From: Mesostigma viride
Taxonomy: Eukaryota > Streptophyta > Mesostigmatophyceae > Mesostigmatales > Mesostigmataceae
Reading direction: 5' to 3'
DNA: 64,000 bases
NCBI GenBank assembly: GCA_009746045.1
Contig: RPFO01000299.1
Coordinates: 784,807 to 848,806 of the forward strand
Under the pieces are notes generated by a model that saw only the letters and a list, made by a program, of their open reading frames with translations, did not search any database and was not told where the DNA came from. Positions 47,949-59,290 of the stretch are shown piece after piece. Within the stretch, counting starts at the first letter, position 1, and each line of letters begins with the position of its first letter. Both the position numbers and the translations under genes were made by a program.

Positions 47949-50900
47949 ATGTCGGGACCCAGTCGTTTCCTCGGCAGGCGTACTAGTTGCAATTCCTTGA
48001 CATCATTCCAACAAAGTTCTGGCTCTTCATTAAGTTTGGCAATCGATCATGGCGGCAGTAACACACATGCTAAGGTTTATTCAACGCAACGTAAAGACAA
48101 CCACCCTGGCATTGTCGGTATGTAGCATAGCAGGCATCTGCATTGCACGTTAATGATCATCGTTGTTTTGGTCGGGGCTAGTCTATGCAGGCGGATATAC
48201 CGGGATTGCGGGGGTGGCTTATGAAATTAGACAACCAAGACCAGACGCTTCGAACGTAGATGGCTCATCGGGTGACGTTGAGCTCGCCTTCGATGTGGTA
48301 ATTCGGACTGTCACGTTGATCGTGCTTGATGCCCGCTCATGCGAGTGTCCCCGATCCCCACCCCCTTGCCCCCACCCGCCCAGTAATGCCTGCGCTCCCG
48401 CGCCCCTTCCCATGCCCCCTCTTCCCCCAACAGTATTTCCTCCCCAGGCCATTCCATATAAAGTAATGCTGTTAGCATACATGCCACCTACCCACCCCGT
48501 GCTTGCAAGTTCCACCTGACGTTTCCCATCCCCTGCCCACCCACCTGCCCCATCGCCCTTCTCTCTGGTGCTTCCACCCTGCTCACCTTGTTCATGAATA
48601 AGCATTTATGAGCACATGTCTGCTTGTTCATGGGGCGCCTCTTCTCTCTACTCGTAAAGAGGAATACCATAAAGCATAAAATACGTGCCCACCATCATGT
48701 CTCACAAACATGACCCGTCGCTCCTGGGGTACGGACTCAAGTACACACACGGCACAGTGACTAATCACATCAGGATGCGGGACACGGCCGACTCTGTGAC
48801 CCCGCCATGCACGCTTCGTGCCTGATGCTGACAAGCTGTGAATTATTATGCTGACAACCCCCCCTGTCATTTACCCCCTTCCCCCAGAGATCAGAGAGTA
48901 CACGCTCAAGCCGGAAGGCTTCAAGCCCTTCCTCGAGCTCACCGCAAAGTTCCGTGACCTGCGCCAGTCGCTCAACCCCGGCTGGCGCGTCTTCCTCACC
49001 TGCGACACGGGCGGCGTGCTCAACAAGGTCACCCACATGTACGCGTTTGACAGCATGACCCAAAGGGACCAGGTGCGCGCGGCGCTCGCAGGCCATGACG
49101 GCTGGCAGCAGCAGTACATCAACGCAGTGCGCCCACACGTGGCGGCGCAGGAGTCCAAGATCATGATGGAGATGGGGGACTGCCTCGCGGTGGCGGGGTC
49201 GCCTGGCGTACGTAACTATCAGCCCAAGCCATCCCCTAGTCCGGGCCTGTACGAGTTCCGCACCTACCAGCTGCTTCCGGGTAAGACTAGGGTGGGGTCC
49301 GGTAAAGGTCATTGGTACTAGGGTCCGAGGGGAAGCCGTTGAGTTCGCAGGTGCGGGGAACCCGTGGTTGCAGGGGATAGCGGCTGTGTGGAATTTAAGG
49401 GAGATACTCCCCAATGCCGCCACGTGGCGTTCTCTGGCAGTACCTTATGCGCCGCGGCACGCTATCTCCCGCCGCACTTTGCAATATGATATGATGCTTG
49501 CATCTACAATACTTGCATCTGCACTGTTTGCAGCCTTTTTTGGACGTTTGCAAGCATGGCGAGGCAAACTTGATAGCTGACAGGACCTACTGATGGGAGC
49601 TCATTGAGGGTGGTTCCTCGTGTTAAATTGAGGGTACTTTCCATTGAGGGTGATTCCCTATACATACGGCAGGAGAGCGATCGCAGCAGTGGTGCTTACA
49701 ACTGGACACTCCTGGCCGCTACCAATCTACGCACTGATCACACACAAGGCTACGCAAATCCAACTGCATTCTTCTCCATCGTCCTGAACGGCTTGACAGA
49801 TGTGGATGATAAAACGGCAGGCTCAAGCTATCATGGTCCTGATTCTCCATATTTCTGGCCTTCGCTGGTTGTATCATTGCTATCGTGGGTAATAGGGCCG
49901 GGGCTATTTGGGGCCATGGGTAATTAGGGGCCGGAGGCACAAAAGCTTGGTTCCTTGATTGGGGCGAGGTTTGTGCATGTGAGTGCTGGGTTGTATAGCT
50001 GTCGTGGTGGACATGCCTACGGCCGCATGCACGCCTTAGACCGTGTGCTCTGACTTGGAAGCATCTGATCATGAAAATGTTAAAGTGCGACAAGACACGC
50101 GTGCAAGCGCAAGTGGGCGTGCCCATAGGCAGCAGACAGGGTTGCATGCTTCTTGCACAGTTGTGTGGCCTCTTCTTTGGTCTGTGACAATTCAGGCGCG
50201 TGGCACGCAAGTTCCTCGGGCGCTGCCATGCGCTCACAAACACCCATTCTCCTAAAGACCGCCCGTTTTGCCTTCAAAATCTGCCTTCCCCACCACTTTT
50301 TTAACCCACAACTTTTGCTCTCACCACCGGACACTCGACACCACCCATCCTCTGGCCCCACCACCTTCTCAATAACTAATCACCGACCCTTGCCATCCCC
50401 CCCCACACACACACGCTTGGCGGGTGCAGGGCATGACATGGTGCCCAAAGTCCGTGAGCTGTTCAGTGCCGGCCTGCCCGCCAAGCTGGCGGCATACCCA
50501 CAGGGACAGGAGCTGGTCACACTCATGTACTCGGTGCGTGCCTAATCTCAGAATACCAATATCAGCGGTGAGTAAGACATCGAACACACTAGCAAAAGTA
50601 GAAGTTATTTTGCTGGTGGCATCAAGCTAGGAAATGGCGTCATGCCCATCTGTGTGACGTGCCAGCCTTCATTCCCTTGGACTGCCATCCCGTGGCCACA
50701 TGGGTCCAACCGCATTAAGTGGCCCCCCTGACCTATGCGGTGTTGGTAAGGGCTCTTCTTGCAACGGCCCCTGTTGGGCAGTCGTCTGGATCAGCTATAC
50801 CAGCTGCTGCCTGCGTCCTGCACGTGGCTGCTCAGGTATCCGGTACTAAAAACTTCATGGCAGCGCCATCAGCTTGTTTGCATGGGGTCGGGGGCTGCTG

Positions 50901-52451
50901 GTAGCATGGTTAACTTTGAACTGGTGGCTTGTGTGGATAAAATGCGTAGAACATGTTTCCTTGGGGAAAGACCGTAAGCTGGGTGTCAGGGCCTCACGTG
51001 TTGGAGTCTGTGTTCTGTGGATGGGCATCATGCACGGTGACAGCTGGCGGGTTTGTAAGGATGTAGCGGTACGGATTCACCACCTCCTCTACGCAATTCT
51101 GTATATGTACCGATGGGGCTAAATGACCGAGGCCACCACAATACACGCAGCATTGGCTCCCAGAATCCATGAGAATCTATATCAATGAGACAACTATGTA
51201 TGAGAATATATATAGTTGTCTCATTGATATCCCTACTTGTGCACGGAGTGCTGCGCATGTGGGTTTGGGGAGGGAGCCTTGGGGGCATCCAGGGATGGGG
51301 CAGGGGAGGAGGGGGGACTGAGCGGGGGGGGCGAGGGGCGAGGGGGAGGGGAGCGGAGGGGGAGCGGAGGGGGAGCGGAGGGGGAGCGGAGGGGGAGGGG
51401 GGAGGGGGAGGGGGGAGGGGGAGGGGGGAGGGGAGGGGGAGGGGGGGAGGGGGGGGGGGAGGGGGAGGGGGAGGGGGGAGGGGGAGGGGGAGGGGGAGGG
51501 GGGAGGGGGAGGGGGAGGGGGGAGGGGGGGAGGGGGCTCCCCTTATTCTGCCATTCGTGATGTGATAGTACTATTAAGGAATTTGCATTTCACGGCCAAG
51601 ACCCTCTGGAAGAAGGTACCCACTTGCTGATCGGCTTGTCATCCCAGGCACTACGCCTCAGGCCCGCTGGCCGATGGCCAGCTTCTACGTGGTGTGCTGC
51701 AGCGTAAGCAATGTTTGTTCACTTTGACATCCCCCGTTTGTGGCCCGCTCCTTGTTATGCCATGCTCACATGGGTCTTATTGCACCCACAGATTGCCGGA
51801 TCGTTAGCGTGTCCACTTAGCTAGCGCGCCCGAATGCAGCTGTGGCATGCCTTAGGCATGAAGGAGACTGGGGGTCTCTGCCCTTTCTCCTGTTGTGCAC
51901 ACTCAGGGATTAATAGCACTTCGGTGCTCCGTGACTCCCCAACGGGAGCACGAGTTTAATTAATTAATTAATTTTGTGGCATGGTGCAACTAACATCATG
52001 TTAATCTTTGAATTGGAATCGATGCGCAATGCCAGGTTAGTGTAAGGACGTAAAACGATGCGTGTGTCTCGGTGTGATCAGATAATTAGTTTGCTGTACC
52101 ATGGACCTTGTCTGCTTTAAGTGTTGCTACTGCTGAACAAGGGACCGATGGGGGACGTGGGCCACCTGGTCCTGTCGCAGCAATTGTGGCGTAGGCTTAC
52201 AGCATAATTTGCTGAACCCACGCACATTCTTGGCATGTAAACTTCATTTCCGCATGGTTTTGCAGGAAGTAGGAACGCTAAACAACGTCATCGAGGTATG
52301 GCGGTACCCCAACAGCCAAGCTTGTGAGGACGCTCGTGTTGCTTCACGTAAGGCAACAGCCTGGAGGGAAACCCTTTTAAAAGTAGCACCCATGGTGCAA
52401 ACTTTCAGTAATAGCTTCTTGTACCCAACCAGATTTTCTCCATGGCAATGA
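47949..52451 (+). CDS. NIPSNAP-family protein, 4 exons
   Basis: Exons are 47949-48117, 48888-49280, 50430-50533 and 52266-52451, all GT-AG, joining to 283 aa, the typical NIPSNAP length. The first about 56 residues (MSGPSRFLGRRTSCNSLTSF...) are Ser/Arg-rich with few acids, like a mitochondrial targeting peptide. Two ferredoxin-like NIPSNAP repeats follow: one from EIREYTLKPEGFKPFLEL through PHVAAQESKIMMEMGD, the second from YEFRTYQLLPGHDMVPKV through MYSEVGTLNNVIEVWRYPN to the end SFLYPTRFSPWQ. Animal NIPSNAPs are mitochondrial proteins that flag damaged mitochondria for mitophagy; the role in algae is unknown. Intron 3 holds a MITE-like palindrome, a GA-rich tract and a family D insertion. 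Divergent from RPB6. Confidence 0.92.
49680..49895 (-). mobile_element. Diverged family E copy in NIPSNAP intron 2
   Basis: It reads GGAGAGCGATCGCAGCAGTGG...GGCAGGCTCAAGCTATCATGG...TCTGGCCTTCGCTGG, matching the minus orientation of the 58155 copy with many substitutions. Confidence 0.6.
51179..51230. mobile_element. 52-bp near-perfect palindrome, MITE-like
   Basis: Arms of 19 bp (ATATCAATGAGACAACTAT and its complement) surround a 14-nt loop. The arm resembles the GAGACAAC end of family E, so this may be a minimal element made of two ends. It lies in NIPSNAP intron 3. Confidence 0.75.
51253..51535 (+). repeat. (GGGGGA)n-type G-rich tract in NIPSNAP intron 3
   Basis: GGGGGAGGGGAGCGGAGGGG and derived units cover about 280 bp. 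It is G-rich on the sense strand, so the transcript could form G-quadruplexes. Confidence 0.95.
51745..51972 (+). mobile_element. Family D short element, 228 bp, 8-bp TSD
   Basis: TTTGTGGC lies at 51737-51744 and 51973-51980. The body matches 59018-59290 (CTCACATGGGTCTTATTGCA, CTGTGGCATGCC, TGAAGGAGA). The 3' end is LINE A-like: TGACTCCCCAACGGGAGCAC followed by a (TTAA)n tail. It is a SINE-like or internally deleted partner of LINE A. No clear pol III boxes are seen. Confidence 0.8.
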
Positions 52452-52811
52452 ATGGACCATCTCAGGCATTTCACGTCGGGAATGAAAGCATATTTCTTGT
52501 GCTCGCTACTCTGCATGCTAGTCGACCAGCACTCAGATATCGATCTGACATCATTGAACATCAGAATCTGTGAAATGGCGGCGTCACCCCGCCTTTTGGT
52601 GGCTGGCATATCAACCACACGCGCAACGCGCCTTGCGACGGGCACCTGTTGGTGTGTAACAAAGAGACAAACGGCGCATGTTACACTACGATCAGCACTA
52701 CTAGAGAATGCGCGCATCAAGCCAGTTCAATGGAGATTCCGCAATCATTTTGGCATTTTGGTAGGACTTCGTGCAGAGCATGTTCACATGGAGCATCGAA
52801 CGAGCTGGCAT
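52452..52811. other. 3' flank of the NIPSNAP gene
   Basis: No repeats or RNA genes are seen. It ends at the LINE B target site. Confidence 0.45.
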
Positions 52812-53085
52812 TAAAAAAAATTAAATTATAACATGCCTCCGTGGGGAGATCATGTAGCACATATTCCATGATGGATGGGGTGGAGGAAGCCGCGTGATCG
52901 AACTATCCTAACTCTAAGCTATCTAGTCTAGAAAATCCTAACTACACTACTCATCAAAACGCCTCCTCCGCTCGGGGGGAGGGGGCTTGCCCACAGGGTC
53001 GGGCATGTGAGCCTTGACAATCTTTTGCCACCGCGTCTTGTCCTGCATGGCAGTCCAAAGACGGGAGAGAGAGTGGATGCGGTAT

Positions 53086-54333
53086 TCAAACTGGGCTGGG
53101 ACCACTAGGTCGTCCAGCAACATCTGGATGTAGTTCGTGACAGGTTTCCCTACCCTTTTGGGAATGCCCTCGGGGCCTGGCCATGCAGGTCAGAATGTGT
53201 CGCCCTGGCTGGCCAAGCCGCTGGGGGCCGGCCAGACCAAGGGCGGTGTCGACCTGGCTGGTGCGAGCAAAGTGTCCTACAAATGCTATCCTACGCTGCC
53301 TAATCTCGTCCGAAATACGAGGCATGCCATGATACAAAGACTCTGATGACGGACGCTCGGAAAACCCTACGTTAAGGACCTGTCGGAGCATCCTGTAAAC
53401 CGTGCCGTCTAGCCTAGCTGCCAGTTTGGGTGGGATTGTCCACGCCTCGGCGCCATACGTGAGCACCGTGAGGACGAGGACCTTGAAGAGCATGCGCTTG
53501 CGGTGCTCGCCCAGGCCCTTCGAGCGCCAGTAGGTTTTGAGCGAACGGAGCTTGGCCCTAGCAAGGCCGATGCGGGTGTCCACATCGTCGGCCGTGTCAG
53601 GATGCCAGCTCCCCAACAGCTTGAAGCGGTCGCGGAACGGGACCTCCGTCCCGTCGAGCAGGCGCGGCAGCGGTGGTGTACTGGAGGCCCCAATCACCAT
53701 CGCCTCAGTTTTGACACTAATCTCCAACCCCACCGCCCGCGCCTCCAGGCCCAGACAGTCCAGCCAGGTCTGAATGTGCTCGGGGCTCTCGATGAGGGTG
53801 GTGTCATCCGCATAAATCAGGTCGGCAAGGCGGTAACCAGGTCTAACCCCGCCGTGCTCTTTCACGTTAAGGATGTCCAAGCCTGGCTCGAACCCCTTAA
53901 GAGCAGTAAAGCGCGCACGTGCCCGGCGCATGACGTGATCCACGACAATAATGAACAGGTATGGGGACAGGACACAACCTTGCCACACCCCGTGGTGAAG
54001 GGGGAATGGTGGAGTGGTGCCTTCCGCAGTCCGCACTACTGCCTGTGAGCCCTCATACAGTCGGCGAATGGCAGCAATAAACGCAGGTGGCACCCGATCC
54101 AGAGCTAGGATGGCCCAAAGAGCCTCCCAGAGAACCGTGTCGAAGGCCTTGATATAGTCAACAAAAATGAAGACCAGCGGCAAACTGTCTGGGGGAAGGC
54201 GACGCACCTCCTCCATCAACCGGCGCGCGACAAACACAGCCATGACAGTGTTACGCCGAACACGACGGAAACCCATCTGAGACTCACCCAGGTGTGGGTC
54301 CAGCGCGGCGCGGAGCCTGTGCAGCATCATCAT
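53086..54333 (-). CDS. LINE B ORF2, reverse-transcriptase domain (415 codons open)
   Basis: An uninterrupted frame contains FIFVDYIKAFDTVLWEALW (motif A, catalytic Asp), HHGVWQGCVLSPYLFII (motif B) and LIYADDTTLIESPEHIQTWL (motif C, YADD). The C-terminal part includes [15 protein letters not shown] and [20 protein letters not shown]. The frame begins after a frameshift near 54340, where the upstream fingers region (RVMLYKKGSAADPGNYRGVC) is in another frame. In an intact element this enzyme copies element RNA onto nicked chromosomal DNA. Confidence 0.93.
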   Translation of the reverse strand: MMMLHRLRAALDPHLGESQMGFRRVRRNTVMAVFVARRLMEEVRRLPPDSLPLVFIFVDYIKAFDTVLWEALWAILALDRVPPAFIAAIRRLYEGSQAVVRTAEGTTPPFPLHHGVWQGCVLSPYLFIIVVDHVMRRARARFTALKGFEPGLDILNVKEHGGVRPGYRLADLIYADDTTLIESPEHIQTWLDCLGLEARAVGLEISVKTEAMVIGASSTPPLPRLLDGTEVPFRDRFKLLGSWHPDTADDVDTRIGLARAKLRSLKTYWRSKGLGEHRKRMLFKVLVLTVLTYGAEAWTIPPKLAARLDGTVYRMLRQVLNVGFSERPSSESLYHGMPRISDEIRQRRIAFVGHFARTSQVDTALGLAGPQRLGQPGRHILTCMARPRGHSQKGRETCHELHPDVAGRPSGPSPV

Positions 54334-56160
54334 TGCGCATGAAGACCTTCAGCGCGCGGCGCTCTGGAGGCAGACACCCCGGTAGTTACCGGGGTCAGCA
54401 GCAGAGCCCTTCTTGTACAGCATGACGCGGATGGCCGTCTGCCACTCAGCAGGCGGAGGCTCGTCAGAGAGCAGGACACGGTTGCAGAACGCCAGCAGAA
54501 GATCCCTAACCGCCGGATCAGGGGTCTTCAGCAGCTCAGCAGAAAGGTGGTCAGCACCGACCGCCGCATCGTACCGCAGGCGAGCAAGGGCGCCGTCCAA
54601 TTCCTTCAAAGTGAAGGGGGGGACGACGTCGTCAGTGGCAAGGCAGCCCTCCTGCAAGGCGGGGACTTGGTAGTCCGCGGCCGAGGAGGGGGGCGCTGGC
54701 GGCGGCGGGGGTCCGGCGACCCCGAGGCCGTCTCGGGGTGAAGCGGCGGGGGGGGGGCGCGCGCCCCACCAGTCAAGGAAACATTGTGGGCCAACCAGCG
54801 GTCAAGGCTGACCGGCGCCGTGCCGTCCCCCGTGTGCTCCACCGGGGTGCGCTGCCGCCGGCCGCCGAGCCGGTCGAGGTGGTACCACATGTCCTTGCCC
54901 TGGTTGCGAGCCTGGCAGGCCTTGCATGGCATCCGCGATGCACTGGGCCGCCTCCGCGTCCTGAGCATGCTCGTAGGCCTCCACGAGGGCGGCCTTGAGC
55001 ACTGGTTTCTGCATGCAGCGGGTCCCGGTTACGCTTGAGACGGTGCCGGGCGGCCAAGACCTTGGGGTCCTGGCGGTAGAGCGGGCCGGGGCGGCGGCGG
55101 GGCATGACCGGCAGGTGCCGGGCCGCCAGCAACGGGGCATGGGCCGCAAAGCCCGCAAAAATGGCGGCGTTGGGGGCACCCTTGTCCAGCTCGTCGACGT
55201 CCGCCCGGGCGTCCAGGGCCGACAGGTACTCCCGTCGGCACCGGTTCCGCTCGTGCTCGGCGTCCGTCCAGTCCTCAGGATCTCCCCTGACCGGGCGTAG
55301 AGCATGCAGACCAGTCAGGGCGGACCACTAGCTGGGGCGCGGCGCGCGGGGACGTGGAACCGGAGCCGAAGGGTCGCGCGCACCAACCGGTGGTCAGAGC
55401 ACACCGTGGGCGTGTCAAACACTCGGGCGTCCAGAACCGAGGTGCACCTGGGCTGCCGTACCACCACGTAGTCCAAACAGGCCTGACGGCTGTTAGGGCC
55501 ACGAAAAGTGACCAAGTCCTGTGAGGGATCCGTTGGAAGTGGCAGTTGACAGCAACCATCCCGCTATCCCGCAAAAAGGCAGAAAACAGGGGAGTGTTGT
55601 TGTTAGCTTCCGTGTCAGCAGGCGCAAAGCGACTGCCATGGCAGTGCCCACCACGGGGAGCGTGGCATTGGCGTCGAGCAGCATAACCAAAAAGTGGCGG
55701 GCCGGAGTGACCCCCTCAAGGCTATGCAAAGACTCGAAGAACTCCTGGCGCTCCGACTCAGGTAGACCACTATGGGGTGCATAGCCCACCCTCTCGGTGA
55801 GGTGGTGCTTAGTAGACCGCCCCTCGACGGACGCGAAATGTGCTACCATAAGGCGTGGTGTTAGAAACTTAAGCGTGCTGAGGCTATAGCAACTACCAAC
55901 GGCGAACACAAAAGGCCAACACCACCTTGGCCTGGCGTCCCACTTCCAGCGAAGTAGAAACGCCAACCGCCTGCAAGGCGGTTAGTGCTCACCGTGCCAA
56001 ATGGCACCTGGCGACGGTGCTCCTGCACGCCTAGAATAGATACACGATGTGCAATGCAAAATGCGACAAGCTCCTCTACCCGGCAGCTATGGTCGCCATC
56101 TGCTAGCAATGTGCGTGTGTTGAAAGTGGCAAGGGCCAAGGATGCCTGCTGCTGGCCCAC
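54334..56160 (-). pseudogene. LINE B ORF2, endonuclease and linker (frameshifted)
   Basis: Pieces of an exonuclease-endonuclease-phosphatase domain appear in order. They are ATFNTRTLLADGD and ILGVQEHRRQVPFG (catalytic Glu) near 56140-56010, HFLVMLLDANATLPVVG (Asp/Asn) near 55660, and DYVVVRQPRCTS with CSDHRLVRATL (Asp-His pair) near 55470-55380. Then comes a linker and the reverse-transcriptase fingers, GADHLSAELLKTPDPAVRD. At least three frame changes separate the pieces. Confidence 0.85.
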
Positions 56161-56606
56161 CAGGGGAGAACGGCGATGGATGATGGGGGTGGATGCGGCG
56201 GGGAATGGAGGTGGGGGTGCCGAACGGAGGGGCCGGAAGGGAAGCGGAGGAAATAGTACTTTTCATCGCATTTATTTTGTCCTGCAGGCGTAGGATGCGA
56301 GCCTGCCGCCTGCTCTGGGTATTCGGGGATGCTTGCGCAACGCAGAGGCGTAGAAAATCTAGCATGCGTTGGGTGTTGCTAATCTTGCTGCTGCATGAGA
56401 GCTGTCGTTCTAGCCCGAGATACCGGCACCACCATGTGTCTCAGTCGACTGTTAGGTCGATGCATGGTAGTGGAACGGGACTGTTTAGAGGCTGTCCCCG
56501 AAGCCTGTTAGCCGCGAGCCGACGAGGAAGGTTGTCTACCTACTGTCTACCAACAGAGGCAGCACCCTGCTGGCTAGACACCTGACGAGACTCCGCTCCA
56601 GGGGTG

Positions 56607-57758
56607 TTAATCGGAACATCTGTATTCTGTAATCTGCTTCCCATCAAATAATGCTGCAAAGGAGCCATCCTGAAGCAGACGCAACTTAATGCGCTTACCC
56701 TTGGTCTCGTGCTTCTTGGCCTCCTGGACGATGGTGCTGTTCCACACCGCGCTCCTCGCCTTACAGTTGAGCCGGTGTGTAGTCCTCGTCGAGGCTGAAG
56801 TCACCGTGCTGGAGCAGACGACGTGCTCCCAGCAGCACGAGGTGTTTGTCGTGCATGGAGGCCGGCATGGTGACGACGACCAGGCCCAGAGGGCCTGGCA
56901 GCCGAATGGTACGCGTTCAATGGCAACACCGTCGGTTCTGGAGCTGCAGCTTCCGGCCAGAAACGCTGGGCCGCGCAGCTCCTCGGCAAGTGAGTGTGCT
57001 GTCTCCTGTGCTGCCTCGCCTTTCTGGAATCCTTTGATTACCATATTGCGTTGGCGTTGCTGCACCATGCATTCTGGGTGACCGCAGCGGTAGCTGCAGA
57101 CTTGGCCGCCTGTTGAACGATGGTGGTCAACTGCTTGCCGGTGACATCGGCAAACCGTGGTAGTTTTGGCAGGGGCTGCCATGGCGGTCTTCAGCTCCAG
57201 CATCGTCGCCTTCAGGACCTTAATATCGTCCTGCACGGTCGTAAAAGACTGTGCGAGGTCCTGCAGCGGCACGGTAAGATCGGTCGCGGGGGCTGGCCTG
57301 GCGATGGGCGTCGCCGGCAGCTCGACAACGGGTCAGGGCAGCACGAAATAAGACAAGCAAGACGGCAATCTTCGGGCTCCCACTCATGCAGGCCACCTAT
57401 CCGAAGGAACGTCCAGAACCTGGCCGCTGCGAGGGTGGCGAATCGGGGCGTCGTGTTCGTTGCGGAGCTTCAGCACGTTTAGCACGTCGGCGTTAAGTGC
57501 TGAAGCCGAGGAAGACAGCGATGTCGGCCAGGCTCAAACGCTTGTCTGGCATGTAGAATGAGGAAGAAATGGAGTCGATCCGGCCAGGAGGTTTCAGCCA
57601 CTATCGATCGGAGTTGCTTCCGAAGTCGCTGCCGAAGTCTTGGTTCGCTTGTTAGCGGCGTTCTTCACGACGACAGTGTCGTGGGCGACTTTGTTTGCAG
57701 CAATCTGGGCATCAATAGATTCGGCAGCAAGAGCTGAAGACGATGCGGGGACCTCCAT
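56607..57758 (-). pseudogene. LINE B ORF1, frameshifted
   Basis: It starts MEVPASSSALAAESIDAQ at 57758 and meets a stop at about 57594. The later part (57272-56607) has a coiled-coil-like VQDDIKVLKATMLELKTAM. It also has NMVIKGFQKGEAAQETAHS and KGKRIKLRLLQDGSFAALF, which resemble RRM and C-terminal domains of ORF1 proteins that coat LINE RNA. No intact frame remains. Confidence 0.7.
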
Positions 57759-57801
57759 GGCTTCGTTGAATAGCACCTAGACGATGGCAGGGGGCTGGCA
57801 T

Positions 57802-58154
57802 GCGCAGTTTTTTTTTTTCGATCTCAATTGATTCTATCATACAATTCAAGTTAATTAATCAATTATGATTAAAACGTGTGCTCCCGTTGGGTAGTCACGG
57901 AGCAACAGCTAGAGTGCTCCTGTATATTGATTATAATTAAGAACATACGATGCATGTCGAGGTTGTCTCACTTAATACGATCTCGACGTGGGGAGCATAT
58001 ATGTAACACATGTAGCCCTGAGAAGCGGCACATGGGTTTTAGTACATTCTGGGCTACAACCTGCAGGTGGGGGATCTAAACTGGTCATGCCACCTACCTA
58101 CTCTGGGTTACGTGCACCTGCACCACCATTAAAATTTCATTAAATTATAACATC
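57802..58154 (-). mobile_element. LINE A 3' end followed by a family C-like copy
   Basis: Tail and hairpin GTGCTCCCGTTGGGTAGTC lie at about 57850-57902. A diverged family C 3' region (ACATGTAGCCCTGAGAAG, TGCACCTGCACCACC) follows at 57930-58130. Part of a LINE B tail (ATTAAATTATAACAT) follows at about 58135-58153. Confidence 0.6.
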
Positions 58155-58438
58155 AGCGATCGCAGCAATGGTGCTCACCACTAGACACTCCCGGCCAGTT
58201 AGGCTCGAAACACACGCCCTGATCAAGCATGCTGTTTCCGGCCCCACCGTCTAGGTCATCTAGTCGCTCTACACGTAAGCCAGCCATAATTTCAATGCAC
58301 AAGGATACACATTAATTTCCATCACCATTCATCTTCATCATCCTGAACGACTCGAACACGCGGACAAGATAAGGGCAGGCTCGAGCTACCATGGTCCGGA
58401 TTCTCCCGATTTCTGGCCTGGGCTGGTTGTCTCCTTGA
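58155..58438 (-). mobile_element. Family E element inserted in a LINE B tail
   Basis: It runs from TCAGCGATCGCAGCAATGG to GGCTGGTTGTCTCCTTG. LINE B tail sequence (ATAACA) abuts both ends, which suggests a 6-bp target duplication and places the insertion inside the LINE B copy that continues at 58441. Confidence 0.75.
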
Positions 58439-58687
58439 TAACATGACTCCGTTGGGAGATCATGCGTGTAGCACGTATTCCTTGCTGGATGGGTGGTGGT
58501 GGGTGAAGCCGCGTAATCGAACTAAGCTAACTAGAGCTAAGCTATCTAGTCTAGAAAATCCTAACTACTCTACTCAGCAAAATGCCCCTTCCGCTTGGAG
58601 GGAGGCGGGGGCTTGCCCACAACAGGGGCTGGCGTGTGAGCCTGGACAATCTTCTGCCACCTCTTCTTGTTCTGCATAGCAGTCCAA

Positions 58688-59008
58688 TTAATTAACTAAT
58701 TAATTAGGAACATAACTCCGTTGGGAGTATCTGTAGCACATAGCCCTTGATCGAGATCGAAGGGGCAGATGGCCTATAATACATTCTAAGCTACTTCCTG
58801 CCGGACCGTGGGAATGTAAACAACACTTGCTCTAGGTGCACTAGGGCACCTGCACCACCCAGAGTCTCGGGCAACTCCCAGCTAAGGGGAGCCCGTCATA
58901 GGTGGGGAAGATCATCATGGCTATACAAGAGCTAGGGCATGGCTTCTCGACAGAGAGCCTCTCTCTGCATAGGCATAGCATGGCTAAATTCCAAATGCAT
59001 GTCCAAAT
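58688..59008 (-). mobile_element. Family C element, 321 bp
   Basis: The tail TTAATTAACTAATTAATTAG and hairpin core CTCCGTTGGGAG lie at the left. The body is nearly identical to 32119-32430 (CTAGGTGCACTAGGGCACC, GCTAAGGGGAGCCCGTCAT). TAGCAGTCCAA at 58677-58687 is its left target copy. GCAGTCCAA at 59009-59017 is the right copy. Confidence 0.8.
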
Positions 59009-59017
59009 GCAGTCCAA

Positions 59018-59290
59018 TGATCAGGCCATGATCAGCTTACTTGCCCACGCTACTTGTTATTGATGATATGCTCACGTGGGTCTTATTGCACCCATGCACA
59101 GCATGCACTTGCCGGATCGTCTATGGCGTGCCCGATTGGCGCTGTGGCATGCCTCTGGCATGAAGGAGAAAGGGGGTCTCTTCCCTTTCTTCCTGAATTG
59201 TGCACATGCAGTGATTAAAAGCACTTCGGTTTTCCGTGACTCCCCAACCGGGTAGCACGAGTTTAATTAATTAATTAATTAATGAATTAA
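59018..59290 (+). mobile_element. Family D short element, 273 bp
   Basis: It begins TGATCAGGCCATGATCAG and ends in TGACTCCCCAACCGGGTAGC and a TTAATTAATGAATTAA tail. TAGCAGTCCAA at 59291-59301 is the right target copy; GCAGTCCAA at 59009-59017 serves as the left. It inserted at the same site already used by family C. Confidence 0.78.

Larger units (their letters stand above)
52812..57793 (-). mobile_element. LINE B, near full-length copy (about 5 kb), 8-bp TSD
   Basis: GCTGGCAT lies at 52804-52811 and 57794-57801. From 5' to 3' on the minus strand it has a very short leader, ORF1 (57758 to about 56607), ORF2 with an apurinic-type endonuclease and reverse transcriptase (56160-53086), a 3' UTR, a hairpin (CTCCCCACGGAG core) and a TTATAATTTAATTTTTTTTA tail. 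It has a few frameshifts, so it is not autonomous now, but the reverse-transcriptase core is one open frame. It resembles L1-type non-LTR elements. The 8-bp duplication is short, so the 5' boundary is less certain than the 3' one. Confidence 0.88.

Noticed and set aside
58688-59290. A single DNA transposon with TTAATTAA terminal inverted repeats
   Set aside because: The outward tails belong to two different families (C and D), and a third copy of the target sequence lies between them, which fits two insertions better.
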